Of a DNA stretch of 47,996 nucleotides, positions 10,279-25,019 are shown piece by piece; within the stretch, counting starts at the first letter, position 1; every line of letters begins with the position of its first letter. The stretch lies in contig MVAQ01000168.1 in NCBI GenBank assembly GCA_014825775.1, positions 1-47,996 of the forward strand. The letters are read 5' to 3'. The position numbers and the translations under genes were made by a program. This DNA comes from Krasilnikovozyma curviuscula (taxonomy: Eukaryota > Basidiomycota > Tremellomycetes > Cystofilobasidiales > Mrakiaceae). Below the pieces are notes generated by a model. The model did no database searches. It was not told where the DNA came from and saw only the letters and a program-made list of their open reading frames with translations.

Positions 10279-12026
10279 TGCTGGGAGAAAGAGTGAGACC
10301 AGGAATGCGATTAAATTCGGTGAATGTGTAGATGCCCAGAGATCGGTGAGAAGTATGGTGATAGAATGTTTTACGAGAGCCGCAAGAGTTGATGTAGAGA
10401 TGAGGGGGGAGAGTTTGGTGGAAAAGGTAGATGTAGGTTAGTTTTATACCGCCATCCTCTAGGACACTTTAAATTGGTAGGGACAGTCCAAATTATGAGA
10501 CTTCAGGTTTCGGTCTGAGGTTTGGCGAAAAAAAAACCAAAAATGAACACATCCACTGAACCCGAAAATTAAGGTTGCGGATCCAACTCGTCGTCCTCCT
10601 GCTGAGGGTTGCAGAGAGGATAAACGGGTGTGTTTCAGTGGGTATCTCAAAGCGTTAGCATTTCAATAGGCTCCAGACTGTGTAAATTTCAATTTATGAC
10701 AAGGGGAGAGGTAAGTACAAAATGAAGTTAAGCACTTGGTGATGTCTTGGTTGAGGAGGCGCGACTTGCAGTGCCTCACAGTCAACCAGCGACACGGCTG
10801 AGACCTTTCCCACGTCATGCTACGCTCTGTATTACATAAACTGAGATCGCTGGAATTGAAGTCTAGAGTAGACCACTTACCAGACCTACCAGACCAGTGT
10901 TCATCCCAGTGATACAGCGACGGGAACGCGCAATTAATCAAGAAACGTGAGGCGATGGCGCGCACTGTAACCGAAGATCAAGACACCGTCATAAGTCCCC
11001 CAAGCCCAGTACACTGAAAGAGGAGACTGGAATCTGGACAGAACCTTCTTTCGGACAGGAACGCCGCGCCACTTACTTTATGAACGGCGACTTTCTCTGG
11101 CTCAGCCGTAAGCCAGGATCCGCATACACCGTCTGATAATCATTAGACCTAGAGTAAAAAAAAGTAGGGAGAGAGATAGAGGTCTATCACCGCGGGAAGC
11201 AGGAGTCTGTTCTCGTAGCAAGCATGGGCTGGATCTTCATTGCAGCGTCTCAGTGGTGGCAGATCTGTTGAATCACAGACAGGGCTTGCGTACCAGTTTC
11301 AAAGTATATCGAAAAACTCTATACAAGCTTCTTCTGTATGGCAAAGGAGATAACAAGGCACGCTCTGCAATTAATGGGGTTGAGGAGGAAAATTACTGCT
11401 GGCTGCTCAAATTGTACTGGGGGTGTTCTTCAGGTGCCAAGGATCATCTTATGAGAAGCATTTCAGCATTCAATTGTATTTAAGAATTGTACCTTATTGA
11501 TTTCAGAAGGTATATGTAGGGAGTCGGGGAAAGATGATTCCACAACCTCGTTTGACAAGTTTGTTTACAAGTTCAATGCTGATTTACAACCATGGCCAAC
11601 GCCGAAAGAGCATTCTTCATCCACAACAAATAAGCACTATAGATATCGAATAACCATCGAAGATGTAAACAAGATGAAGAGACAGATAGGTTCCGCGTCC
11701 TCTCGCGTCTTGTCCCTCTTGAAACGGCGGTCGTGTCTAAACGCTTGATCCCCAGACAACGTACAAAGTTTCCCGGCTGGAGTTAGCAACGATCGCCATT
11801 GATTTTGAGTAAAGTATCCCTAATTTTAGATTGTATGTGCGGCTTCTCGCAAGGCGTCGCACTTTGTTTACATTCCGACGGATCGAAAGTCCGGATTCGT
11901 CGATGCCCTCATTTTCAGCCGCCGACCGCGTGAAGGCATCAAATCCCCCACCCTCTTTGCTGCTGCTTCGACACACTTTTTTCACCAGCTCAAGTCCGTC
12001 CCTAGTTGCTTCTGGTGAGAGAAGAG
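10279..12026. other. Gene-free 1.75 kb divergent promoter region
   Basis: This separates the cyclin gene (-) from the ceramidase gene (+) and is the longest gap in the window. Several open frames of 60-100 codons occur on both strands (for example 10663-10965 minus, 11253-11483 plus, 11497-11748 plus). Their composition is not protein-like and some lack an ATG. I searched by eye for tRNA A/B boxes, 5S and snRNA-like elements and found none that fold convincingly. It may hold a long regulated promoter or a non-coding transcript. Confidence 0.45.
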
Positions 12027-13388
12027 ATGTCGGTCGTCAGAGCTGGCCAGCTGGGACATGGCTGTGAGTATCTGCAGAGGAACATGCGGAATTGGAAGAG
12101 GAGAGATACCTACAACTGACGAGGTATTTATATCCTTTTACTTCTCGTTTTCTACAGATTGGGGACAGCATACCGCTCATATTGATTGGTGTGAGGTGAG
12201 TGTTATATCTGGCATGGTTTTAGGTAAACGTATGAGGTGTTGACGAGCTTGATTTCTGTATCCAACAGGTAAATTACCTCTACTCTGAATATATCGCCGA
12301 GTTCTTCAATACTTTGTCAAATTTCCCATTCATTGGCCTTGGGTTATATGGAGCTACCCATATCATGCAAGAAAGTCTTCCCGTTCGTTATGCTATTGGT
12401 TACCTTGGAATATCGGTTGGTCTCCTTCTCCGTTCGAGAAACGACAGACACTGATCAACACTTTGCTTGAGCTAGATAATCGGAACAGGCTCCTTCTTTT
12501 TCCACGCCAGCTTGAAGTACTTCTGGCAGCTATGTGATGAGCTACCCATGGTCTACTTCTGCAGTGAGCGACTTCCAACGCATCCGATGGGAAGGACGAT
12601 GACTAATGCCCCCACGTATAGGTTACATGGCCTTCTCACTCTTTCCAATCGGCATGAAATTCGACAAAAAATACATCCTTGGACTATCTACTGTTGCATT
12701 GACGGATATCGGTCTCACTCTGCTGTAGTAAGCCACCTTCTCCAACCTCGAACGCTGCGCGTATCATTAACTGGCAAGCAGAACACCTGACATTCCTTCA
12801 TCCTACAGCCTCCGATTCCCCAATCCGCTGTACCACCAAATTGTATTTGCCTGTCTCCTTCTCACCGTGGTTTACCGAACGACGGTCCTCCTCGGGCAGC
12901 TACCACCGTCAGCGGCGTCCCCTACGCCCAAAGCGCAGATCGCAACTCTCTTCTACAGCGGCGCGGCGTCATTTCTGTTTGGTTTCTTTGTGTGGAATCT
13001 GGATAATGAGCTGTGTGATTGGAGTAATCCCCTCAAGGAGAGGCTGGGCATGCCGCTGGCCGTCATGCTCGAAGGTCACGCTTGGTGAGGATTTTGTTGC
13101 ACATCCAGTTTCTTCAGTCCAGGAGAACTGCTCTGATGATCTTTTGTGTATTTAAGGTGGCATATCTTCACTGGGTTCGGCATCTACCGGATGGTTACTG
13201 GGACGATCTGTACGTGCTTTGTCCTATGCAGTTGTGTTGATGGTGCTCTAGACCACTGAACAATCTTTTTACTCATCTACACAGACATGCTCAACATTCT
13301 CACGGATCCAACCGGTTCTTTCAAGCTAGAGCCAGCGTATTGGGGACTGCTTCCGGTCGTTAGAAGGGTCAAGGTCCAGAAAGCATGA
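12027..13388 (+). CDS. Alkaline ceramidase (YPC1/YDC1/ACER family)
   Basis: A membrane amidase of the ER/Golgi that splits (phyto/dihydro)ceramide into a sphingoid base and a fatty acid. Eight exons sum to 849 nt (282 codons): 12027-12063, 12158-12195, 12269-12415, 12476-12563, 12622-12727, 12809-13084, 13157-13209 and 13285-13388. The first splice creates the hallmark GYWGQHTAHIDWCE. It is followed by NYLYSEYIAEFFNTLSN, GTGSFFFHASLKYFWQLCDE, LPMVYFCSYMAFSLFPIG, FFVWNLDNELCDW and GHAWWHIFTGFGIYRM. These contain the conserved metal-site and catalytic residues of the CREST/ceramidase superfamily: the Asp and Glu of DWCE, the Ser and His of SFFFHA, Asp in CDE, and the His pair of HAWWH. Hydrophobic segments fit seven TMs. 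The start at 12027 is fixed by the in-phase splice. Confidence 0.95.
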
Positions 13389-14555
13389 CCGATTAGAGAA
13401 AGTCAAAAGCGACTCTAACAAAAGCACCAAAAATTAGAAGCAGACGAATACAATCATTGCCTAATGTCATCACGTTGCATACGATGGTGTGTCCTCGCGG
13501 TGTGATTGCAAGGTAAACAACCTACGACACATTACCTCGCGAAGATCACCTTTTCTTGCCACAAACCCGCCGGAGAATTGACTAGCGTACTGATGGTGCA
13601 GAAGTAGTGCATGGAGTCGATGTGTGGTGTTGGAGAAGAATGGCGGGAGTGTCTGGAGACTCTTTCTGTGTGATGGAGAGGGATGGAGCAGGCCGGAGAA
13701 CGGTTGAAAATGGTGGCAGAAAAAGGAAGCACTATCAAGCCGTCATACCCTCTCGTGGTTCTTGAAGAAGAAGAACTCCCTAGATATACAGCTCCTTGCC
13801 ATTAGATATCCTCGAAATCAGTGCTGTGAGAAATCCAGAGCTGCGCTGCCCAAACGAACCCTTTTTGCAGCGAAGCGTCTGGAGCCACTTTGCGCCTATT
13901 GGAGCGAGGTTATCTTTCTGCGCCAGTCAAACAGCTACCATCACTCATCACCACGAAAGGAAAGCAGCGTGTCAGACCAGAACCCCGTGTTTTGAATTCA
14001 GCGTTCGCACTCGAAGGTGAGCTTTCCCCCTTTTCGCCTGAGACCTAGGGGACAGTAGGCAGCAGCTGTTTATCGGCCTGTGAAGGGTTGGGAGCGCGAT
14101 CAGTGCCCTATCGTGCTTTTTGAACGACTTGTCTTGGGCGAAAACCTCGTGAGCAAAGGGCTGTGTTTATCTTCTCGTTCCAGTCCCCTGGGTCTCTCCT
14201 TCGAAATCAATCCTGACCCTCCCAACTGACTGCCTACTTTTGAACTCTGTGCTTCATAAGACGAGTTGAATTTGTACCGTTCATCTGTCTCTGGCTGAAG
14301 TTACCCGCTCCCATTTTTTTTCTCTCTTCTGCTGCTCCACTCCCAGAGCCGCTGAGCTTTCCTCGATCGACTAAAGGCCGACTTGGTAAGTGGCCCACTT
14401 TCACATGGTTGTACAAGGTTTTGCTTGACTTTAAATTCTGAAAAGGTTGTTCAAGATTTTCTTCCAATCAGCCTGAGCCCGTTTTCCGCCACCTTCGCAC
14501 CCCGTATCCTCCCAACCTTCCACCCAGCCTGGCGACCGCAAATTGGACTGCAAAC
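13389..14555 (+). other. Intergenic and long SRPK leader region
   Basis: About 1.17 kb between the ceramidase stop and the SRPK start. The last 500 bases are pyrimidine-rich, as in Tremellomycete leaders and leader introns. Open frames on either strand show no family resemblance. I cannot place the transcription start. Confidence 0.45.
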
Positions 14556-17465
<2,910 letters not shown>

Positions 17466-18111
17466 GGATCCTTGTTGCTTGAACATGACAGAAAACCATT
17501 CCCTCTTCTGTGTTTGTTTTCTCCTTAATAGTTGTGATCATTATTAGTTGTGTGCGCGTCAAAGGCCCTTTCTATCTTATCCTGAACCTTCTTCCCTATA
17601 TCTTCTCTTGCAACGAAACATTATTCAATTAAATCTAATGTTCTTTGGTCTCTTTTCTGAAATTTTCAAGGCTCTTATTTCTTCTCTTTCCTCTCAAAAC
17701 CCTTAGATGTTCTCCTTGTATTCTCTTTTTACTGAATTGGTGAACTCTTTTTGCGAGATTGCGAATTTGATTACTTCCCTTCTCGCTTATTGTGACTGAG
17801 CACGGATGAAGGGAAAGTGAGAATGATGTTGTTTCCTGCAGGTCGTGAACCAGGTAATCTTCGGTGTTGCTAGTATGTGATGAATCCCTCTCTGCTTTCC
17901 TTGTCATAAGGCTTCTGTGCTCTTCTTCAACGATAACTGAGGTTAACAGTGTTGAGATGAGCGCGAAGGCGCCCGCTCACCTCCTGTCCGCAACAACAAC
18001 CCCTTTATAACCGTCCTACTTATAGGGGTGTGCCGCTTTTAGAGTAAATTTCTTGAATTCGCCTGGCCTTTTCTGACTACACTTCTCTAATTTTTGTTTC
18101 GAGAGCTTCAT
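17466..18111 (+). other. Intergenic between SRPK and the membrane-protein gene, with a hairpin
   Basis: About 650 bp holding the 3' UTR of SRPK (T/C-rich) and the promoter of the next gene. A bulged hairpin sits at 17999-18029: ACCCCT-TT-ATAA pairs with TTATAGGGGT over 10 bp with a 2-nt bulge and a 9-nt loop. It is about 80 nt upstream of the next ATG, so it could lie in the leader. No coding potential was recognised. Confidence 0.5.
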
Positions 18112-20030
18112 ATGGTCTGGGGGAACGGAAGAGCGCCAGTGTACAATGATGAACCTCCGCCGTCCTCTTACAAAGCTTACAATCGGGAGCGTTATCTTGC
18201 CCTGTTGGACTCTCCCGTGAGTGCCTTGGGATTTTTAATGAGTTTCTAACTTTTTTTTTCTCACTTCCACCGTATCTCCCCTCCACAGCAACATAATTAT
18301 CACAGTGACATCACAATCAATTCGTACAACCAACACTCAGATAACAACGACACCCCTATGAGTCCCAACCGATACGATGGAATTCCATATCCTCCTCATC
18401 ACTATGAACAACCCACAGAAGCGTCAATTATCGACCTTGACATAGGAGTATACTCTGCCTTGCTTCTAAACAACAACAACCAGACTTATTCTCGACCGCT
18501 TCCAACCCGTCCTCAACAGCCAGCTTCGAACAATGACTCCGAATACCCATTTCCATCCTCCTACAACCAACAGCACCCTTCAATGTCATCCATGTCTCAT
18601 GACTACCAGACACACTCACCGCTTTTCACTATTGATCCGTCAGTCTCTACACGAATCTCGCGCATCCCGCATTCTTACGGAGACTACACAGTTGAAGAGG
18701 AAGAAGATTCCCAATCTATAATACCCTATACTCTCCCGGTCAATTTCTCCTCCACCGCGCTGCATCATAACATCAAAGAAGGAGCTTCGCCTATGGACGA
18801 CGCAGTCGACTTGAAGAAGTTTCCCCAGTTCTCTCAAACATGGTTCCCGGAACGTCATTTTGCAGAGACCAAGGAGAGTGAAACCGATTTTGAGCTACAA
18901 GAGGTACGGCTACCAGGCACGGCGCTGAATGTGACCGATGAAGTGAAGGCTGAACGGATGAGAATGCTGGAGCTAGAGTTTGGTACGGTTGATGAGATGC
19001 AGCCCGCCCCTAGGCCGAAATCTGGGAAACCAGAGGTATTAATTGGAGACTTGGATAGTAAAGGGATGATTCGAACTAAGTTTGCTGGGATCGGCAAGTT
19101 ATTGAGAGGGTTAGAAGGGATCCTTTCCCTAGCTGTTGTTTTTTGCGCTCTGTATCCACTCTTTGTCAGTTCATTTCTCTCTTCCCCCTTTCCTTTGTAC
19201 CTGGCTTAATTCTTCTGAATCAGTTCATCAAAGCCTCTATTCCCTCTCCTCCTCCTAAAGGAACCCTTTACGCCGCCATTCTATACGCAGCCTCGATCAT
19301 GTGTACTATTGTCTTCTTCCTCGCCTTCACCATTCGACCATGTTTCGCTAACTACAAACGACAAAAACTTCACTCCCGACAACCCCACCAACAGATCTTT
19401 GGGAGTGGAATGAACATACCATTCTCTCAAGTGATGCATCCACCGATGAAGAAAGGGAAGAAGTCCAGACGCAACGGTAGGTATACTCAGATGCCGATGC
19501 CTCCCATCACTGTCAACGTCGTCGTCGACCCTTCAGACTACATCTCTCAAAACCGGAAGCCGAAGCTGAACAACAAAAATCGAGATGAAGAGGGGCGAGT
19601 CGACGAAGATGGAAATGAAGAGAATACGTTGCCATTGAGGAAGAGCATCATGGAGATTCATAACACCAGGCAGGATTGGCAGAGGTGGGTCTTCATGCGA
19701 AGTTATTGAGAATCGCTAGCTTATACCTTTGCTTCTCTGGATAGCGCTCATGATTGGCTCGTGAAGCTCATCGGGGTTGATCTCCTGCTGTGTGCTGCGT
19801 GGGAAGCAGCCTTCGCGCTAGCGATCTTTGAAGGAAAGAACTGCCCTTCTGGACAGTACAATGGATGGTTAGTATTCTATCCCATCTTTCTCTTTCATTT
19901 TCGCTGATAGCCACTTCAAAGGTGTAACTGGTACAACGCAGCGCTGGGCCTGGCTTGTTTCGTTGGAATCTTGAACTTGGTCTCAGCTTGCTTCGACATT
20001 GCTAATTCCAGGTTGAAGCGACCGGAGTGA
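18112..20030 (+). CDS. Uncharacterised multi-pass membrane protein with a long cytosolic N-terminus
   Basis: I do not recognise the family. The start at 18112 (MVWGNGRAPVYNDEPPPSSY) is chosen because the first exon splices in phase (donor GTGAGT at about 18220) into an open frame continuing through MSPNRYDG at 18358. About 270 residues of Ser/Pro/Asn-rich, probably disordered sequence come first. They are followed by LRGLEGILSLAVVFCALYPLF (TM1), YAAILYAASIMCTIVFFLAF (TM2), a basic cytosolic loop (KKGKKSRRN), LIGVDLLLCAAWEAAFALAI (TM3), and AALGLACFVGILNLVSACFD (TM4). The TM3-TM4 loop contains two cysteines (CPSGQYNGWCNWYN). The tetraspan layout resembles MARVEL/SUR7-like proteins only in topology. 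Introns near 19165-19220, 19686-19743 and 19869-19921 keep the frame. It ends RLKRPE with TGA at 20028-20030. Confidence 0.75.
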
Positions 20031-20927
20031 TGAAAGGTTCAGAGTACAAACGGGAGCTGGTATGAGAGACCTCTAAGTTCGTAGAACAGGTACTTGGCAG
20101 AGCTGATGATAGTAGCGCGGCTTATTTTTTGATCTCAACTACACCTACAATAAAAGAAAGTTCTTAGATCAGTTTACTTTTGCCATTTCAAGAGAAACGA
20201 CCTATGAGTCTTCTGCCCGTGGCCGGCAGGCAGAAGCACCAGCTCGAGCCCTCGTCTGCTCAAGCTCTTGACATCCTTGAACACTGCATCTTAGTGAAGG
20301 TATGCTTTGATCCCAGCAGTACCTGATGCTCATCAGCGTCCCTTTAGTGTAGGAGAGGACTGATGGGAAGCGCAGCTGGCGGAGAGATCAAGTAAGTTCA
20401 GCGCTGATTCCAGGACACTTCAGAGCACTTCAACAAGAGCAGTGTTCCTTTCCGACCATGTTTAAGGAGATTATAATTGTCTCAGTCTATAGGACCAGCC
20501 TGGCTTGCTCCCTTTCCCCTCGAAAATATAATTCCTCTTACCAACAGTTGTCCCGTCCCGGGACTCGTAGAAACCTAGTTCGTTTCTCATCCTATTAGCT
20601 TGAATAACTATGTTGATGTCTGATCTCCCAACTGGTAGCAAATTTCAGACCAGTTGAGGGTTGAGTGGCTTACTTTTTGCCCATCTCTCTCACTTCACGT
20701 CGAAGCGCACCCCAAATTTCTTAGGATTTACGGTATCCCCTGTTATCTGTTCTTTCTCTTGATAATCTTAGTTTCAGTCTGATGGACTTAAAAAAAAAAT
20801 CCCCGGTTCAAAAGTATGAGCAAAACGTCACCGCCACACTGACCATCGCCTGCCCTTGTTCCCTTGCCTCTGACAGCCATCCAGCTTTGAATACCCAGTA
20901 CCCATCTAAAGCTCATTCTAAATCAGC
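20031..20927 (+). other. Intergenic upstream of 6-phosphogluconolactonase, with inverted repeats
   Basis: About 900 bp with no recognisable gene. Three inverted repeats are visible. CTTCTGCC/GGCAGAAG spans 20210-20236 (8-bp stem, 11-nt loop). The 10-bp palindrome GTCCCGGGAC is at 20555-20564. CAACTGGT/ACCAGTTG spans 20629-20656 (8-bp stem, 12-nt loop). The last two are 270-370 bp upstream of the 6PGL start and could be factor-binding sites, but perfect repeats this short also occur by chance. Confidence 0.45.
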
Positions 20928-21830
20928 ATGTCATCCTCTCACCAGGCTCCTAACCCTACAGTTCTTTATTCGTTCCCAACCAGCGACGAGTTGGTCTCAG
21001 CAGTTGCCGAGTTCGTCTTGAAAGCCCAAAATGAAGCGCTCAAGAAGAGGGACAAGTTCACCTTGGCCATCTCTGGTGGAAGTTTACCTGGAAACTTGAA
21101 GGGATGTATTGATCACGCAGGCATGCAGTGGGACAAATGGTCAGTAGCACCGTTTTTCTTTTGAAGAAGTCGATCTTCCTGTCGTGGTGGAGCCAACCTT
21201 TCACGGGGAAGAAAAAAAAAAACCTTAGATCTGACGCCCACGTTGTTGTTGTCTTCTAGGGAGGTATTTTACTGCGATGAAAGATTGGTCCCATTGGACC
21301 ACGAAGACTCCAACCACGCATCAGTTACCAAACTCTTCCTCTCGAAGGTTCCAATTGAGCCATCCCAGATCCACACTATCGACACTACCCTTCTCGACGA
21401 TCCTGAAGAACTCTCCGATGAATATGAGAAGCAGCTCATTGCAACCTTCGCCCAACGAGATGCCGCAAGGTATCCCGTGTTCGACCTTATCCTTCTTGGG
21501 ATGGGACCGGACGGACACACCTGCTCGCTCTTCCCAGACCACCCGCTCCTCACCGAAGACGACAGATGGGTTGCACCTATTGAAGACTCACCCAAGCCTC
21601 CAGCGAAGAGGATAACCTTTACCTACCCCGTCCTCAATCACGCGTACAGGTGTGCCTTCGTTGCGGCGGGTGCTGCCAAAGGACCCATTTTGCAGAAGGT
21701 GTTGGACCAACCAGAACTCGGACTGCCAGCTTCTCGAGTCAGACCTGTGTCCCCTGGTCAAGTGTACTGGTTCACGGGAGAAGGTGCAGCAGACACTGTC
21801 AAATACCCAATCACTCCATTCTCAACGTAG
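20928..21830 (+). CDS. 6-phosphogluconolactonase (SOL3/SOL4, NagB-like fold)
   Basis: Hydrolyses 6-phosphoglucono-1,5-lactone to 6-phosphogluconate, the second step of the oxidative pentose phosphate pathway, in the cytosol. Two exons (20928-21139 and 21260-21830) encode 260 residues, the usual length for the family. Motifs in order are [14 protein letters not shown] (phosphate-binding loop), [48 protein letters not shown] (the catalytic GxGPDGHxxSLFP signature), [20 protein letters not shown], and [10 protein letters not shown]. All key residues are present. The 120-nt intron splits the Trp codon before EVFYCDE and is about twice the local norm; it contains an A-tract near its 3' end. Start ATG 20928 gives [18 protein letters not shown], without a targeting signal. 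Confidence 0.96.
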
Positions 21831-22294
21831 TAGAAGAAGCCGAATGTTGAGCGTAGGAAACATATGAGGGTTGTTGATGCTACCTCAGGCTGTGGGAGTT
21901 TGCGGAATGATATTGGAGGGGATTCTCTTTCTTACTTATTATGCTCTTTCGATTTGTAGTTGATTTAACGATGAGAGTTGAGGACCAGATCGGTTATGTC
22001 GTCGGAGGAGAACGGCACAATACACACACGTCGGATTCCTACTGCCCGGTTTGTGTCTTATGATGAATATAGATGGTCTTTCTTTCTAGTAACGTTATGT
22101 TTTGACAAAACGATGCGGTCAACCTGCGATGGCGTCGTGCTTGGAAAGACCCCCGAAAATCTTGTCTCGCCAAGAGCAGCGTCGATAAAGTGACACAATA
22201 ATGTGAAGGAGATGCTACTAGAGCATATACTACTACATGCTACACATAAGAATACAATGTAATGCACTAGCTGTCCAGTATGTTGCGGCGGTCT
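21831..22294. other. Convergent intergenic region
   Basis: 464 bp between the stop codons of 6PGL (+) and the low-complexity gene at 22295 (-). It should hold both 3' UTRs. No other feature was seen. Confidence 0.5.
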
Positions 22295-24513
22295 TTACTC
22301 CATTCTCATCTTCTCAATCTGCGACGATGGATCAGCTTTCGCTGCGCGTTCGGCATTGCCTTTGTTAACACTGCTCATGGTGTTGAAAATCGTCGAGAGA
22401 CCTGGAGCGTGACCAACAGTTCGTCCAGCACTCGTTGAGAGCGTCGTTGGGACTGGCGAGCCAGCCCTGGATCGAGGGATGCTGACGCCTTGGAAGTAAG
22501 GAGATGGCGGTGCATTAGACAGGCCCGTTAGAACTGAGGTCTGATGTGATGATGGTGTGGAAGGTGCTGAAATTGGTATTGGTGAAGGCATGTCTACTCT
22601 GTTGCCCGACAATAAGGAGAATGGTGTTGGTAAATGAGGCGAGTTTGAGCCGCCAGTGGTGACAGCGGGGAAGCTGGGTGATTGGAGGTTTTGCATATTG
22701 AGAACAGGTGATGCTAGTGACAGTGCGCCTGGAGACACAGCTCGACGTTTCCATGCCGTCGTGGATTCGAATCTATCTTCAGAGGGGGCTAAAAGGCAAG
22801 ACCGTCAGCCTCAAGCAGGGCAAAGCGAGATTAGAACCATCTCACCTTTTCGTTTGCCCTGCCGCGATTCTCTCCAAGCATTTGAGCCTGGACTTGCCAT
22901 AACAGGGGAGCTTTACGATTGTTGCGAAGAAGTCAGTCAATAAGAGTGTAAATGAACGCACGTCGTAACCGTGACAGACTAACCTTCCCAAAGCAGGCAT
23001 GAAGTCTCTCAGCGACTCAGTGTCCGAAATTTTGTGTTGATGAAATCCAACAGTAGGACTCATTCTAGGATCGTTCCTGAATGAAGGTGGCGGTATAGCT
23101 GGATTTCCACTGATTCCCAGCCCACCCAAACTCAGCCTCGCCTTCTCACTTGTCAGCCCACTACCGCCTGCCGAGGTCGTCAGACCCCACATCGAACTTG
23201 AGTCATCATCTCCCATACCACTTCCAACGCCTGACTCAGTCTCCCACGCCTCTTTTGAGATCTCCATGTCGTCTGAACTATCGCTGTCAGAGACATGTAA
23301 GTCGTCGTCTCCATCATCAGCAGCTTCAGGAAATCTGCCCCTCATTTTACGTTGAGCTTCTCGGCTTCGGGCGGTGAATGGCGTGAGCGGGTGACTGGAT
23401 GTTGATGAAGTGATGAGATGGTGTACTTGAGCTTCAGCAGCAGCCTCTGCTTGACCCGGGTTGGCTTCTGCTTGCAACAGTGCTAGTGTTCGAGTATGAC
23501 TGAGAGATTTGGGTAGCAGAGAGCCTCTTCTAGTTACGGGTCTCCGTATAACTATAATTGAGATCTACTATTAGCAAGAGAGAAAGTTTACGGTCGTCGA
23601 TAAAGTGCAACTTACCATTGTCCATTCCGTTTGGACCCAGTAGACCTGCCGCCTCTCTAATTATTTCCTTCCCCGGACTACCGCGTATGCTACCTTCACT
23701 ACCAGTCCTTCTAAGATTTGGTGCGCTCTCTCTACCTGCCATTGGTGGTGTCGAAGGAGCTGAAGAGGGAATGTTGCCGGAATCGCTCGTCGACTTTGAT
23801 CGAGCTGACCTGACTTCTTCTGAGCCATCCCTAGTAGCACCTGATGAGGGTCTCCGTGGTGGAGAATTTTCAAAGTCGACAGACATTGTGTTTGAAGAAG
23901 CTCTAGCTCTGTTGGCTGGACGTTGAAAGGCTGAAGCTGGATTGAGCTGGGGTGGATCGGCAAGAGCTTTGCCAGTTGCATAAAACGATGATAGTGACGA
24001 TTGAAGACCTGAAAAGGAAGGTGAACCTGGCATCTGAATTGGCGGTGTTGAGAGCCCATTGGCGCTGACTGATCGAGGAAATGTGGTTGAAACTGGTGTC
24101 GTCGAACGCGGGGAGCGAGGCAGGTCTTCCTCAGAAACCCAGGCCGGAGGAGAGGAGTGGTTGTTCAAGCTGAGTAAGGAAGGCCTTCTCAGTTTGAAAG
24201 CCAATGGATAGCCCTCTAAGCCTGCCGCTACAGGTATCGTCGAAGGCGAATGCCCTAGCGCTCCTGGTTCTAGCAGCAGCGAGGAAGCCTGATATCCTGC
24301 AGATGAAGCTGATATAGGACCAGGTTGTAATTTAAAATCCGTCAGGGATGAAGAGAAACGAGCTTGAGTTGATGCTGTAGGCTGAGAAATGCTGACCATG
24401 GGCTGATTGCTGCCGCTGGACCTGTCTGTTCGATTTGAAGGGCTAGGATTGGGCAATGACGACTGATTTGGACCCACAGTGTCATCTGAAGCCATGTCTA
24501 CATCTTCAGGCAT
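22295..24513 (-). CDS. Uncharacterised Ser/Pro-rich protein with PVTRRG-LLPK motif
   Basis: Function unknown. It starts at ATG 24513 (MPEDVDMASDDTVGPNQSS); an upstream in-frame extension has no ATG. About 310 residues of Ser/Pro/Thr-rich, likely disordered sequence come first. A splice (donor near 23617) then generates NVIRRPVTRRGSLLPKSLSH, followed by RTLALLQAEANPGQAEAAAE, an acidic patch (DDGDDDLHVSDSDSSDDME) and short exons reading WRESRQGKRKAPSEDRFEST and TAWKRRAVSPGALS. The paired RRPVTRRG-LLPK and WKRRAVSP segments recur, as far as I recall, in uncharacterised proteins across fungi, so they are probably the functional core. Many SP/TP sites suggest a kinase-regulated, perhaps nuclear, protein (inference). 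All introns (about 60-135 nt) keep the frame. It ends QIEKMRME with TAA at 22295. Confidence 0.75.
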
Positions 24514-25019
24514 CCTTTCAAGCCCCAGAGCACAACGCAATGACCTTCTTTTTGACCACAAAGGGGGGTGTAACGGCGAAAAGAGGGTCTGGCAAGGGAG
24601 ACACCCTGGAATAGAGCTCCAGCTTGTCGGTCGTTCTAAGCTAGTTCGATGTTGTATCAGATTGTGTATGGTTGAAGAGATTTCTCATTTCCCTGGTGGT
24701 AGATAGTTCGGAGGAAGAATTGAAGTTGTGAAGGAGAGGGACCAATTCACAAGAGTTATAATATCTCAATGAAAATCCGAGCAGAATTTCTCAGTCTTCT
24801 GTGAAACTCTTAACCAGTGAAGCTCAATGACTGTCTAAAGAACAGGGGATTTAGTTCATCTTACAGCTTTGCGCAATGACAAGCGCCGCCAGTTACTACT
24901 AATGAGTTGTTCTAACGAAAGAATGGTCGATCAATGAAGTGCATGCAGGGTATCGTGGTATGAGAGTGGGTAAATATATGGAAATAATTGCTATTCATCA
25001 GCCAGGCTGGAAGCAATGA
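24514..25019 (-). other. Intergenic between two minus-strand low-complexity genes
   Basis: About 500 bp: promoter and leader of the gene starting at 24513, and the 3' UTR of the upstream gene ending at 25020. No other feature was seen. Confidence 0.5.

Noticed and set aside
10663..10965. 100-codon minus-strand frame in the divergent region
   Set aside because: Composition is not protein-like (many Cys/Trp/His/Arg without order) and there is no motif; probably chance.
11565..11590. GTTCAATGC as a possible Pol III B box
   Set aside because: No acceptor stem, A box or terminator at the right spacing.
11253..11748. Two adjacent open frames (11253-11483 and 11497-11748) as a possible gene
   Set aside because: The first begins at GTG rather than ATG. 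Neither shows a family motif or a convincing splice linking them to a longer frame.
22755..22775. GGATTCGAATC resembling a reverse B box or palindromic site
   Set aside because: It is inside an exon of the minus-strand gene (DRFEST) and no tRNA fold surrounds it.
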